Shown here in pieces: positions 21,424 to 32,700 of a DNA stretch of 64,000 bases. Positions within the stretch are counted from its first letter, which is position 1. The number at the start of each line of letters is the position of its first letter. The position numbers and the translations under genes were made by a program. The DNA lies in assembly GCA_026770025.1 (NCBI GenBank), contig JAMXDE010000019.1:930001-994000 (forward strand). The letters run 5' to 3'. The notes below the pieces were generated by a model, which was given only the letters and a program-made list of their open reading frames with translations, ran no database searches and was not told the DNA's origin. This stretch comes from Craspedostauros australis. Its lineage: Eukaryota; Bacillariophyta; Bacillariophyceae; Mastogloiales; Achnanthaceae.

Positions 21424-22181
21424 TCACGCCACTGCCACTGTCGCACACATGAAAGGATTATCTGAGAACATGATCGTGGGATGCGTGGAGTGCGCAGGGT
21501 ACCTCCTCGAGGAGCTCTGCAATGGCCATGTCGACAAGCAGTTCATGAAAAATGTTGCCAAGGACCAAGGCATCCTTGTCTGCATCATCAGGTTGATTTG
21601 CGCCAACCTGGATGCAGTTCTTGTCTTCTCATCCATCCAATCGTGGAGGTTATGCGCTTCCAGTACATGCGCTGGCTTGGAGGTAAGTGTTGACGCACAA
21701 CCACAGTCGCAGCAACCCATCACCATCACTGTAACAATTGCCCATCATGCGTTTGTGTGCTGCACTTAAAAAACTTGCACACCAACACAATCACACCCAT
21801 TCTCTCCTTCTCCTGTTCTCTTCATCCATACTATTCATTCACTCCACATCATCCTGATGGGACCAAATGCAATGCAATACACAATCGCAGGGCTTCCAGA
21901 CAACCTCCAGTTCCTTGTCGCCACAGCCATGCAGCACACAACACACCGCACTCTTCATGCAGCACACAGTACACAGGCCTACTCGTAAGAACTACTTCGC
22001 CTCAATCAACACCAACTTCTGTCCATATGCTGGCATCGACCCAACTGTCGCTACAATCATGCGCAAGCTAGGCGTTGATACCACCATGAACCTCATCAAT
22101 TTTGCCCACTTTGCAGGAGCATCCTTTCAGAACATGGAAGAGTCACCAGATGCAGCTTTCCACATGCTGAGAGCAGCATGA
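21424..22181 (+). pseudogene. decayed coding traces, unknown family
   Basis: Several adjacent plus-strand pieces look protein-like, with balanced hydrophobic and charged residues, notably around 21449-21690 and 21985-22181. They lie in different frames with stops between. The final piece reads as a plausible globular C-terminus (YFASINTNFCPYAGIDPTVA, then an acidic end). I cannot name the family. It may be an old mobile-element gene or a dead host gene. Confidence 0.35.
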
Positions 22182-23032
22182 AGTGAGCCACTCCCGAGTG
22201 CAAAGAGAATCAGCAGAAGAAGATTGCCATCGCCGCCTTCTCCTTCCCATCCTGCAAGATCAACGTTGATACACAAAAAAAATCATACTCGTTCCCATTC
22301 AGCAGCGCAGGTGAATGTGTGTGCTACGTTGGTACGGCAAGATATCAGTTGGCAAACAATTCAGATCTATTCTACACAGAAAATCAAAATCATGCAGAGT
22401 AGAATAGTAGGGTGCGAGTCGAGCATGCAGCGCACATGATGTTGTGACGAATGTAGAAGAGTATGATACGAGATCGCTCAGCAAAAACGTGCGGTGCAAA
22501 AAAGGAAGAGTAAGCGAAAATCGAACCGAAGCAAAATCTTATCGCAATTGTGTTTTCAGAGTGCCCACAATACATTGCTGCGGCAGAGCATACAAACTTC
22601 AAATACCGTCGATTGCATTCGCACCCCAACAACCAGCGTCGCAAACACACACTTCGAAATGGATTGGCAAACGCTACGCTTCTGAAACCAAAACACACGC
22701 GAAAATCAGGTCTGATCTGAACAACGTGGAATGAAGACGTCAATTCGAACGTCTGTCCAACCACACGCAACTTTGGCGATGTCACGCACCACGGAACATG
22801 TGACATCACACGGTACTTAACGAAAACAAGCACGACGCCATCGCAGGCTCGACTCCGATTAACGTCCGTAACGTTCAAATGAGCACGAATGATTGTTCTC
22901 TACCAAGCTTCCCACCAAGCAAAACACAAAGAAAGCGAAAATCAGATAGAAATGGGTTCCACGTGTCGTGACATGAGCCCCCACAATTCAAAGTCTGTCC
23001 GCTTGCACCGTATTTTGCCTCTAAAACAGTAA
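22182..23032. other. 0.85 kb without a supported gene
   Basis: Only short frames occur on both strands, none with a recognisable motif. No repeat structure was noticed. Confidence 0.35.
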
Positions 23033-23215
23033 ACTGCCACCCTCATAACTTTATAACTAAGGGCTGGACTCACCATTTACCACCTGCATCATGTTGCCAG
23101 AATGATAAAGTATTTAAATGTAGGTTTTGATTTTTATGAGGGGCCGTACAAGCTTGGGCCAAAATGCATTCTGGATGGACCGCACCGCTTTTCGCTCACA
23201 CGGGTCATATGGCAG
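23033..23215 (+). repeat. diverged dispersed repeat, copy B
   Basis: This is the counterpart of 1880-2065 in the opposite orientation. It opens with CATAACTTTATAAC and ends with the well-conserved stretch containing GGACCGCACCGC and TCACACGGGTCATATG. The homology fades on both sides. Confidence 0.6.
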
Positions 23216-26149
23216 CGATGCGATGGGCCTCAACATGTCGCGAAACGGAAGCAGGGAGGAAGAAAAGAATGCAAACATGATACCGGAGACTGGCCCCGTA
23301 CAGCACTCCATCACAATACGACTGCACGCCGTATAGAACCACATCGCTGTCGTCTGATAGCAAGCCAAGTACTAATAGCGATGCAATCTCCGAAGGAACA
23401 AACGATCACATCTTGCGCATAGGGTCCCCCAAAACATTGGAAACCCCACCAACGCGACGGCAACACGCAAACCTCACGGTCGGAACCCTAGCAAAACTAT
23501 CCGTCTGCGCGTGCGTACGCCTCTACCCCGTAGATGCCATCCGAGGTTTAAGCATCCATATCTTTGCAACCACCCCGATCTGGAAGCCCAGACTGACACC
23601 ATAGTTAGTTTCTCACTTTATTCTATAGGGGTGGGTGGTTTATACGCTAAAACGTCATTTAACGTCTTTAACGGCTCTCGATGGCTACTTATGGGTTTAT
23701 CTGCATCAGGGTCATATAGGATTGGCATGCACTATATCTGCTTGTGCAATAGAACGCTGTGATGAAGTCACCAGATGTGTCAAGAGATTGAAGGGCTGGA
23801 TACTGCTCCCACGCTGCCTCCACCTTGTCTACGACTACTCTGGTCCGCTCTCTACAGTACATACGCACACAGGGATGTTGCCGATGTCATTTATGAGCAG
23901 ATTAGACGTCCGTGGTTCCATCCACGCTCCGCCATCAACATCGTTGTTGGTTCATTGCGCAGACAAAGGACGCAAGGCAGCACCATTTTCACAAGCCGTG
24001 CGGTCGTCACAGGGCGGTCGTCACCATGCCGCCGGATTCGCACACATAGCACTCTACTCCAAGTCACACTGCCAAGCAGATGCAAAGCGACAGTGCCGAT
24101 GCCAGCCGATCCAAGTTTCTGGAAGAGGCGATCTACGAAGAGCACATGGCGACCAAGGCAGAGGGAAATGATGGGAAGCCGCGAGGGGCATGGTTGTTGC
24201 ACGGTTCCATCGACCGTCCTGTGTCGCGCTATCGACCTCATCTCTCCATGAGTTGCATTCCCACCATTGTGCCAAAACTGCAGTCAAGACCCTTACCAAT
24301 CCCCAGGAGGAGTGATCACTCATTGTTGGAGTAACAAATGCAGGGGTCACCATCCATTCCAATCTTCGAAGCGACCAGTGCCAGTGTGGCGGAAACACAA
24401 GAACCGACGAGCTAGCGCAGTCCAAACATCCAGAGAGCTTGACGAGCAAAAGAAGAAACCAACGAATCAACCAACCAACCAACGATCAACCCCATGCAGA
24501 GTGCGAGTGCCGTATTGCGGATCATGGTTGACACAGAGTTCCATACAGCACAAGAATCATGCGGTCAGCAATCCATGGCCCATGCGCACAATATACCCAC
24601 ATGTCCTCCTTCGTGGTGCTCCCAACTTCGTTGATGAGGCGAATGTTCCTGTCGATCGCCTCGGTTGAGCATCGATGCTCTGGAAGTCACGATCCAAGAC
24701 AGTGGCGCTCATGCCTCTGGATAGAACTCGCACGGTATCGCATGTTGGTGGTCCGTGCGGCAGGAACAGTGGAGGCGGCACAGTATCACTCAGCTTGTTG
24801 ATTGCTGAACCTTTCAACCCATCCCAATACGCCATGTGATGTTGGTTGGATGTTGAGGACTCTTGTTGCCTGCGCGGATGATGGTGGTTGCAATGTGGTG
24901 GGATGGCAACCAGCCAAATCCAAATGAGGTGGGTTGCAACGAACAAAGGCAGTCGCATCGGTGGCTTCATCGGTGGTTTCATCGCTGTTCAAGGCATTGG
25001 TTCACATCTCAAGTTGGTGCTTGCGATGGCAGGCGGACAAGGGTCAGCGGTCTTGCAGATGCCACGATGACGCAAGCAAGCGTGGGTCATGGTGTACATG
25101 GTGGTGGTGGTGGCAGCTCCCTCTGTCTCTCTGTATCTCTGTATCTCTGCCTCCGAAGACTTCCACGTTGTTTGCTTCGAATTGAAGTGGCGTTGATTGT
25201 GACTGAAGTTGGGTTGTTGGAGGCAGCCCCAAACCACAACACTGTTCAGACTGATGGAAACACTCAACGATCATTTCGAACCATTGGCGTGTCACCATCA
25301 ACGATCTCTCGCATTCGTTGTGCTTCGACAGATGTCCAAACAATCGTTGATCTTCTGCGATGTGTTGGTACAGCTGTCACGAAAGTGCCGACAGATGGCG
25401 CGGAACCACAGAAAGCCAATGACGTCAGTCGCAGGTGCAACACAACGGCTGGCAGCCACCAGCACCAAGCCAGCAAACCACAACAAGACAGCAAACCACA
25501 CCAAGACAGCAAAACAGACCAAAACAGCCGAACACAACACCCGGTCATAATTCCTGTTTAATTTATCTGGTTACAACCCCATCAACAACCGTACTGCTGT
25601 TCATCTGGATCGACCTTCGGCTCATCGCCGAGTAGCGACCGGTGACACAGCTCTTGCTTCAACACGATGATCTTACTCATAGTCGTATCAGTCGAAGATT
25701 CTCGTTTTCGACAATGCCACACAACAGAACCCTGTTGTTGTCAGAACCCTCTGTTGTCTTCCTTCTTGTTGTTGTTCTTGTAGTCGTAGAAGTACATACT
25801 CGTGATGGATGGGAACAGGAGGATCCAAGCCGCACGAACCAGAGAGGGGTGCGATCAAGAGAAGGAGGCAAACACGATGATGCTTGTGTGCAAAGAGAGA
25901 AAGAGAGGACATGTGCGAACAAGACAACAACACACACCACTCAACCCCATACTCGAGCACATCAACAACAGACATCGAATTGCCACTCATACTACTATTC
26001 ATCACGCAGTGTATGACACACGTACTACTACAATCTATTGAAGACACACCATCGATATCTCTGCCAAAGGTATAATAGCTCAGACTGCACACTTCCTCGA
26101 CAGCCAATCCAACGCCAATCATCCAGCAACCATTGACCATCCTCTCAAA
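23216..26149. other. 2.9 kb without a supported gene
   Basis: Frames of up to about 230 codons (for example 24863-25561) overlap on both strands and have no domain signatures. Some contain simple repeats (CAACCAAC near 24,470; a CACCAAGACAGCAAA-type array near 25,490-25,530). A possible TATA-like GGTATAATAG lies at about 26,069-26,078, roughly 75 bp before the ankyrin gene start. Confidence 0.35.
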
Positions 26150-27535
26150 ATGCCGAATGTTACGAACGACCAACTCCTTGATGCAGCCAAGACAGGTGAC
26201 TTGTCGGTGTTGAAGGAATGGAAGGAGCAGAACAAGAAGACACAAGTTGATGTCAACAAGGTTACAAACCGATTTGGTTACACTCCCCTTCATGTGGCAT
26301 GCATGAACGGCCAGCTGGAGTGTGTGAGGTACCTCATCGAATCATGTGGGGCGAACATCAACTGCGGAAACAGCGATGATTGGACTCCCCTTCATTGGGC
26401 ATGCTACAACGGCCACCTGGAGTGTGTCAAGTACCTCATCCAATCATGTGAGGCGAACATCAACTGCAAAGACGTCTATGGTCAGACTCCCCTTCATCTG
26501 GCATGCTACAACGGCCACCTGGAGTGTGTCAAGTACCTCATCCAATCATGTGAGGCGAACATCAACTGCAAAGACGACTATGGTCAGACTCCCCTTCATC
26601 TGGCATGCTACAACAACCACCTGGAGTGTGTCAAGTACCTCATCCAATCATGTGAGGCGGACATCAACTGCAAAGACGACGATGGTCAGACTCCCCTTCA
26701 TCTGGCATGCTACAGCGGCGAGCTGGAGTGTGTCAAGTACCTCATCGAATCATGTGAGGCGGACATCAACTGCAAAAACAACATTGGTTTCACTCCCCTT
26801 CATCGGGCATGCTACAACGGCCACCTGGAGTGTGCCAAGTACCTCATCGAATCATGTGAGGCGGACATCAACTGCAAAACCAACAATGGTCAGACTCCCC
26901 TTCATCTGGCATGCTCCAACGGCCAGCTGGAGTGTGCCAAGTACCTCATCGAATCATGTGAGGCGGACATCAACTGCAAAAACAACGATGGTCAGACTCC
27001 CCTTCATCTGGCATGCTCCAATGGCCACCTGGAGTGTGTGAAGTACCTCATCGAATCATGTGGGGCGAATGCCAACTGCCAAAACAACAATGGTTCCACT
27101 CCCCTTCATGCGGCATGCTACAACGGCTACCTGGAGTGTGTCATGTACCTCATCGAATCAGGTGGGGCGAACATCAACTGCCAAAACAACCAAGGTGAAA
27201 CTCCCCTTCGTTGGGCATGCATGCGTGGCGACCTGGAGTGTATGGAGTCCCTCATCAGAGGACTTTCGCCTTCAGCTCACACACAACTGCAACAACTGCA
27301 GCAGCGCTTACAACAAAACGAACAAGCAAATGAACAGCCACAAGAACAGTTGGGACAACAGTTGAAGCGAAAGAAGCAAGAGAATGAACACAAACACAGC
27401 AGCAACAAGAGGACCAACATCAACATTGGAGAAGATCGGCCATATCCTTCCAAACTGGGAACAGGACAGACACAATCTTCTTGTGTGGACAGGGCGACCG
27501 ACAAGCAATCAAGGCAAACGTCGAAGCCCTTATGA
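26150..27535 (+). CDS. ankyrin-repeat protein
   Basis: 461 residues. After a degenerate N-terminal cap (residues 1-40) come nine well-formed ankyrin repeats and a C-terminal half repeat (about 41-368). Each repeat starts with TPLH and holds LEC-x-x-YLI. The period is 34 residues (102 bp), one more than the usual 33, and most repeats carry four cysteines at repeat positions 7, 14, 22 and 28. The DNA of neighbouring repeats is nearly identical, pointing to recent expansion. A Gln-rich stretch and a Lys-rich tail follow. Ankyrin stacks bind other proteins; the partner is unknown. The frame ends inside sequence whose other frames encode a BTB-type domain, so the natural product may be ankyrin-BTB. 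Confidence 0.88.
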   Translation: MPNVTNDQLLDAAKTGDLSVLKEWKEQNKKTQVDVNKVTNRFGYTPLHVACMNGQLECVRYLIESCGANINCGNSDDWTPLHWACYNGHLECVKYLIQSCEANINCKDVYGQTPLHLACYNGHLECVKYLIQSCEANINCKDDYGQTPLHLACYNNHLECVKYLIQSCEADINCKDDDGQTPLHLACYSGELECVKYLIESCEADINCKNNIGFTPLHRACYNGHLECAKYLIESCEADINCKTNNGQTPLHLACSNGQLECAKYLIESCEADINCKNNDGQTPLHLACSNGHLECVKYLIESCGANANCQNNNGSTPLHAACYNGYLECVMYLIESGGANINCQNNQGETPLRWACMRGDLECMESLIRGLSPSAHTQLQQLQQRLQQNEQANEQPQEQLGQQLKRKKQENEHKHSSNKRTNINIGEDRPYPSKLGTGQTQSSCVDRATDKQSRQTSKPL

Positions 27536-28241
27536 TCGCTGTCCCATCCATTGAGACACTGATGGACAAAGGAATCCAACATCACCACGCGAATGATGGC
27601 ACCGAAGACTACGTGGCCCCATCCAAACAACCATCCCTCTTCCCAACCTCCAACCAAACCATGTCCGATACGTCCTCCAATGCATCTACACAGCCAAGAT
27701 ATCCTTTCATGACAACGTTCGTGAAAACACTGCTGCTCGCGTCGGCGCTCATATCGGCGCTCACCACGATACAGATGCCTCTCACCAGCCAACTCCCATC
27801 CTCACTGGACAGGATGATCTGCAACAGCTGATCCTTGTGGCCAACAAGTTCGGCTTCTGGCGACTCAAGCTTGTTCTTGAAGCAGAGTTGGCCCGCACTC
27901 ATCTCACAGAGGACACCATGGTAGATGCGTTGATATTCGCCCATCAATACAACTGCGTGGTGTTGAAGGATGCAGCAATGAGAATGGCAGCAGAGAGAGA
28001 GAAAGATATGTTCACTCATCCAGATTTAAGCAAGCTGATTCCACACCATCAACTGATGGGAGGCATTCATGTCCTCTGCAGTGAAGGAGCGGAGAGTGAT
28101 GGAGTTGATGATGAGTACAGCCAGATGTCCATGATGGAGCTGTACAAGGTCATAGATGAGGATGAGGGTACAGCACAAGTGGATTCATACATGGATCGGG
28201 CGACACTGGTGGACCTCGCCCGCTCTATGAGAACCAATTGA
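27460..28241 (+). pseudogene. BTB/POZ-type domain continuing from the ankyrin gene across frame changes
   Basis: In the frame of 27481, residues such as TIFLCGQGDRQAIKANVEAL followed by an MDKGI segment match the start of a BTB/POZ domain. The second half (VLQCIYTAKISFHDN) appears in the next frame near 27,680-27,730. It runs open to 28241 through VANKFGFWRLKLVLE and an L-x-x-A-H-x-x-x-C-x-x-L-K-D-A-A segment typical of BTB proteins. Relative to the ankyrin frame, each step shifts by one frame. BTB domains dimerise and often recruit cullin-3 ubiquitin ligases. The shifts may be frameshifts in a dying gene, or small introns may remove them; I found no convincing splice pair. Confidence 0.6.
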
Positions 28242-28798
28242 CCCGAAGTGATCGAGGTGGACGGCACTACCAAGGAAGAGAAGCGAAGTGGTTCACTCCA
28301 GCAACGGCGCTTGAGGAGCGAACGCATCATGCAGTAGAGTAGCGCAGATGACAGAATCTGAGCAATTAGATGTCAATTCGATATCAATCAGATATTCTTT
28401 ACATTACTTCTCAAGAGAGCCTTCAGACTCGTATGTAGTGAGACCTGTACGGACCTGTACGAGCAGTCGCGGCGCAATCATCATGCAAGGAGATGGCGAG
28501 GTATCAAGTCAATGCCGCATCGCACATGCCGAGTCATGGCTCAGTTCAACGCCAACGCTCCTGTTGAGTGAAAAAGACGAAAGTGGGTTTGCACGTGCCG
28601 AAGAGAGTGCCGCAAGCGGAACTACCACGACATCAAATAATCACCCGATCATTGTGAAGTCCAGTTGCGCGGCGTTATTATGTGACGGAGAGACGAGATG
28701 GTTGTGAATATGAGTGTGAATGTGAGTGTGAATGTCGGTAGGCGAGGAGCATGGAATATGAGCGCGGTGGAGCCTCCACTGCATTCACACTCATACTA
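28242..28798. other. 0.56 kb without a supported gene
   Basis: No domain or repeat was seen. A short GTGAATGTGAGT microsatellite-like stretch lies at about 28,705-28,735. Confidence 0.35.
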
Positions 28799-29128
28799 CT
28801 ATTCGTCGCCTTCACCATTGGTGTCTTGTGATACGCCAGTGTTTGTTCTGTTGTTCGGGCCAGCCATTGGGGCAGCGGATGGGCCAAATAACGAAGCAAG
28901 AACCATGCGCTTCGCCAATTGCGCTTTGGTCATGTTTGATGCGATCGCTTGCCGCCGGCGGAGTCCTTGAGGCTTGATGCGGTCCAACCACTTGGCTGGG
29001 TTGGCGGCTGCTCCGGCGTCCAACGCGATGCGGCTCGTGCCCAGTGCATTAGTGCGATGTGATGCTTCGCTGCCAAGCCGTTGCTTTCCACACCTCAGGA
29101 CGAATTCACCGCAGAGTGAGAGTCTTGC
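28799..29128 (-). CDS. possible exon of a small unrecognised gene
   Basis: The minus strand is open for about 110 codons and ends at a stop at 28799. The translation reads like a conserved protein (LCGEFVLRCGKQRLGSEASH, then TSRIALDAGAAANPAKW, a basic stretch and an acidic tail). It begins directly after a CAAG that could be a splice acceptor. A possible first exon starts with ATG at 29258 (MDERAEVGPCIMCKM). No good donor was identified, so the exon join is uncertain, and no family is recognised. Confidence 0.35.
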   Translation of the reverse strand, partial: ARLSLCGEFVLRCGKQRLGSEASHRTNALGTSRIALDAGAAANPAKWLDRIKPQGLRRRQAIASNMTKAQLAKRMVLASLFGPSAAPMAGPNNRTNTGVSQDTNGEGDE

Positions 29129-29258
29129 TCAGCGCTCCAGCTTGACGACTTGGGGATTGGAATCATCGGACGAAAGATACGCGGAACCGAAGTCGAAGCC
29201 AAGAGATCGCGCGCATCTTGCACATGATGCATGGTCCGACCTCAGCTCTCTCGTCCAT

Positions 29259-29749
29259 CACCTGCACTTGTCCGCGCAACGCGTGTGTCTGGCTTGTTCA
29301 GGTGGCGGGATTGAAGCAGCGAGGACCGCGCTCATCATCCCGGAGGCGTTTGTACCAATAGTCGTACGAGTAGAGGGAAGCGTGCTCGCACGAGTATCGT
29401 GGTGGTCGGAGACCATGGTACACATAGCATGCTGTGTTGTGCTGAGCGTGTCTCTTGGTTGTCGAACGTGAACCATCGAGTCACGAGTGATCTCAACAAC
29501 AACAAAGAGAACTCGAGTTGGATTTTGAAACGATGTCAATGACCCATGCCTCCTCCACCAGTCATTGGTGCAGATCCGTTGCTGTCCGCTTCGGATGCAG
29601 AACTGTCATGGATGGCCAGAGGAAGCGGCTGCCATGAATGAAAGAGATGCCTGACGAATCAACCATTATACTAAATGATGCATTCTATGCTCTACATGAC
29701 AATATGTTACCTCGACTATGAAGACGCTTGCTCTGCTGCAATGCTTGTT
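29259..29749. other. 0.49 kb between genes
   Basis: It holds the 3' flank of the large minus-strand gene that ends at 29750. No feature was recognised. Confidence 0.35.
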
Positions 29750-32700
29750 TCAGGCCAGACGCGAAGGCGGCATGTTCTCCGACTGAGCTGTTAGTTCAAC
29801 ATCCGTGATGCCATCCCCAACGCCCATCAACAGATGCTGGGGTCCGTGCTCCACAAACCGCGCAGCATCATCCAGGACAGGCTCCCTCACCGCTCCCATC
29901 ACGCAGCATTTCTGGTGCAGCACACCGCTCACATACGAGCGCACCAAGGTCAAGTGCGCAAACGTCTCGCGATGACCCGAGATGACGCACTCGTCAATGA
30001 CGCATCCATCCGCGATGGTGATGTGCGTCGGCTCGTAGGCGCGGCAGGCGAAGTAGAGCAGGCGTCCCTCCACCTTGATACCCTGAAAGCGCAGGACGCC
30101 GTTCATCATGGGCGTTCCGGATAGCACCCAGGTGAACGACCAGACAGAGACTGACCAGCAGAACGACTGGTACACCATGTACAGAGCGAGGCACCACGGC
30201 GTCGTCCGCTTGTCGGTTCCAAGGAACGTGATGCATTCCAGGATGCGCAGCAGCACGGTCCACACCGCGGACTGGACGATGATGCATGCCACGACGGCTG
30301 GAACTGCATCGGAGGGCGTCTGCGGCTTGATCAGTCTCATCCATAGTTCGTAGGCTGGGATGAAGCTGCCTGCTACCACCACGAGCATGATGCCGTACAG
30401 CAGCGTATTCGTCGCCATGAGCAGCACATGCTCACAAAGTGGCAAGGGCACGTTGCGCGGATGGCGCTCCGACCGCACTAGATTCTCCATGACGTGCGTT
30501 TGTGGTGGCACCACCGAGTTTCGGATCTCCACACCTGGTTCGGCAACGGTCATGATGCCGATGCTGCTGTCTTCGACGGTGATCTTGGCATACTCGTTGC
30601 CATCCTTCACGCACGGGTTGAAGACGGAGATGAAAGACCGTCTCACGGAGACGAGGTCCACCTTGGACGGGAAGAATTTCTCTGCGAACACCTTGGATGT
30701 CAAATCAATGTCCATGCCAAGAGCCATAAGGATGAGATTCCAGATGATGCAGTTGAACGTCAGTCCGTAGAGGATGAAGCACCCAAGCTTGAAGTGAAAG
30801 TCACATGCCCAGTCTGCAAACTGCGAAATGACGCTCGTGCTTGCTTTTCCGGGTCGCTTCTTCCCGATGAGCACCCATTTGAAGAGGATACTTGACACGA
30901 TGAGGAACACATATGTAAGACCCAGCAATACGATCCAGTATTGCAACTTGGAGTATCGCCAGATTGGGAGCTCATCGCGGATAAGAATGTCGATGGTCAG
31001 AAAGCAAGTGAATGTAAGGTACAGCTCGATGAGCAGCCAGGAAGTCTTCATGGCGCCCAGCGCGATCCATTGGGAGTCGTTGTTCGGTCCTGCGGCATCC
31101 ATGGTGCTGCTGTCCTCACTCTGCGGGTTGTCGGCATTGTTCTGCGGACCCGTCACAGGAACGTTGACATCGACGAACCCAGGATTCCCTTTGATCACAG
31201 TGTTGGGAGGTGCTTGGGCACCTTCGACCAGCACTGTGAGGTTGTGCACATGGCAGGAGGATCCAACCTTCGCGCCGGGGCACAGAGTGCCGTCGACCGT
31301 CGCATTGGCTCCGATTTGGATCTTGCGGAACCTCATGCTGGGGCCCAGCGCGTCGTCTTGCCAAGCGCCGAACATGCGGCATCGGATGGATTGGGTCACT
31401 TTGGCATGGGCGCCCATCGTCACGAGATCAAACTCTCGGATGAATGAGTCGATACGCGATGATCGATGAACGTTTGCGCCCATGAGGTAGCAAAATACCG
31501 TCATCAGTGGCGTTCCCACAACGAAACGGCCAACGAAAATTTCCCACAAGTGCATCAGCCGATCGACGAACCACCATCGAAGGAAATAGATGCTCGTTTG
31601 GTGGATACGTCCCTCTCGATATCTGCCGATGACAATCCATTTTGCGAGAATGATCTCGATGGTGAGTGTGAGGGACCAGAATGGGATGACGAGTGGGTAC
31701 CACACCCAAATGTACGGGGAGAAATCGATGAAGAAGAGCACATGGGTGCGGTTGTCGTTGACCAGCACCCTGCCGATCTCAAATGCAGGAATGATGGGCA
31801 ACGCGAAGATGAATAGGACGGCAAGCGCGCCGATGGCCTGGATGAAAGCGATGGTCGGTTGTGACAGAGGCTTCTCGTTTCGTACTGTCTGGGTCCTTTT
31901 GAGCGTCGGGAGGTTGGTCGGAAGTGGCTGCCCGATGGATGCTTCGAGGTAGGTCTTGAGATCAAGAACCGACGGAAACATCTCGAAGCAGTTGGGGGGA
32001 ATGACGGTGTTGTATCGCCGTGCGAGCGACTGCCAAAGCTCGAGCTCCATCATGGAGGAAAGTCCGACATCTTTCCATTTGTCTTCGGTCTTGACTTGTG
32101 ACCCAGTGACATCCTTCACGATCTCGTTGAAGTCCATATGTTTGATGTCGAGGTCTTGGATACAGGACTTTCGCAACGAAAGACGCTTCGATTGAGATGT
32201 CAGGTCGCCATCGCGTATGCTGAAGAAATTAGACATTCCGATCACGTCCAGCACCATCTTCTGCGTTCCATCATGAAGGCGTTCGCGATTGCGTCTTCGT
32301 TGAATCTTCCCGCTCGTCGTCTTGGAGATGGTGCGCTCTTCCACAGCCGCTACGGTTGCCGGTGTCAACCCAATCCCTCCCATTACAGCACGCTTGATCT
32401 CGTTGCAGACCGCTGCTGCTTCCTCGGCATGAGACGATCGAATCTCGAACACGATTTCCAACCGCCCATCGTTTCCCGAATCGTCGGACGAGAATGCCGC
32501 GACGCAACCTGGACGGACAGCGGGTGATGCATCTTCGACAGCATGTTCAATGTCCTGTGGGTAGTAGTTGACGCCGTTGACGATGATGATGTCCTTCTTA
32601 CGTCCACAGATATAGAGGTAGTCATCTTGGTAGAAACCGTAGTCACCGGTACGGAGGTATGTTTTGGCTGGAGCGCCGCTGTTGTCGCTGCCGTTGCTGT

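Noticed and set aside
23635-24251. Overlapping 158- and 178-codon plus-strand frames
   Set aside because: Two frames are open over the same DNA, with atypical composition and no motif; more likely chance.
26346-27041. 231-codon second frame within the ankyrin gene
   Set aside because: It stays open only because the repeat period (102 bp) is a multiple of three; the TPLH ankyrin frame is the real one.
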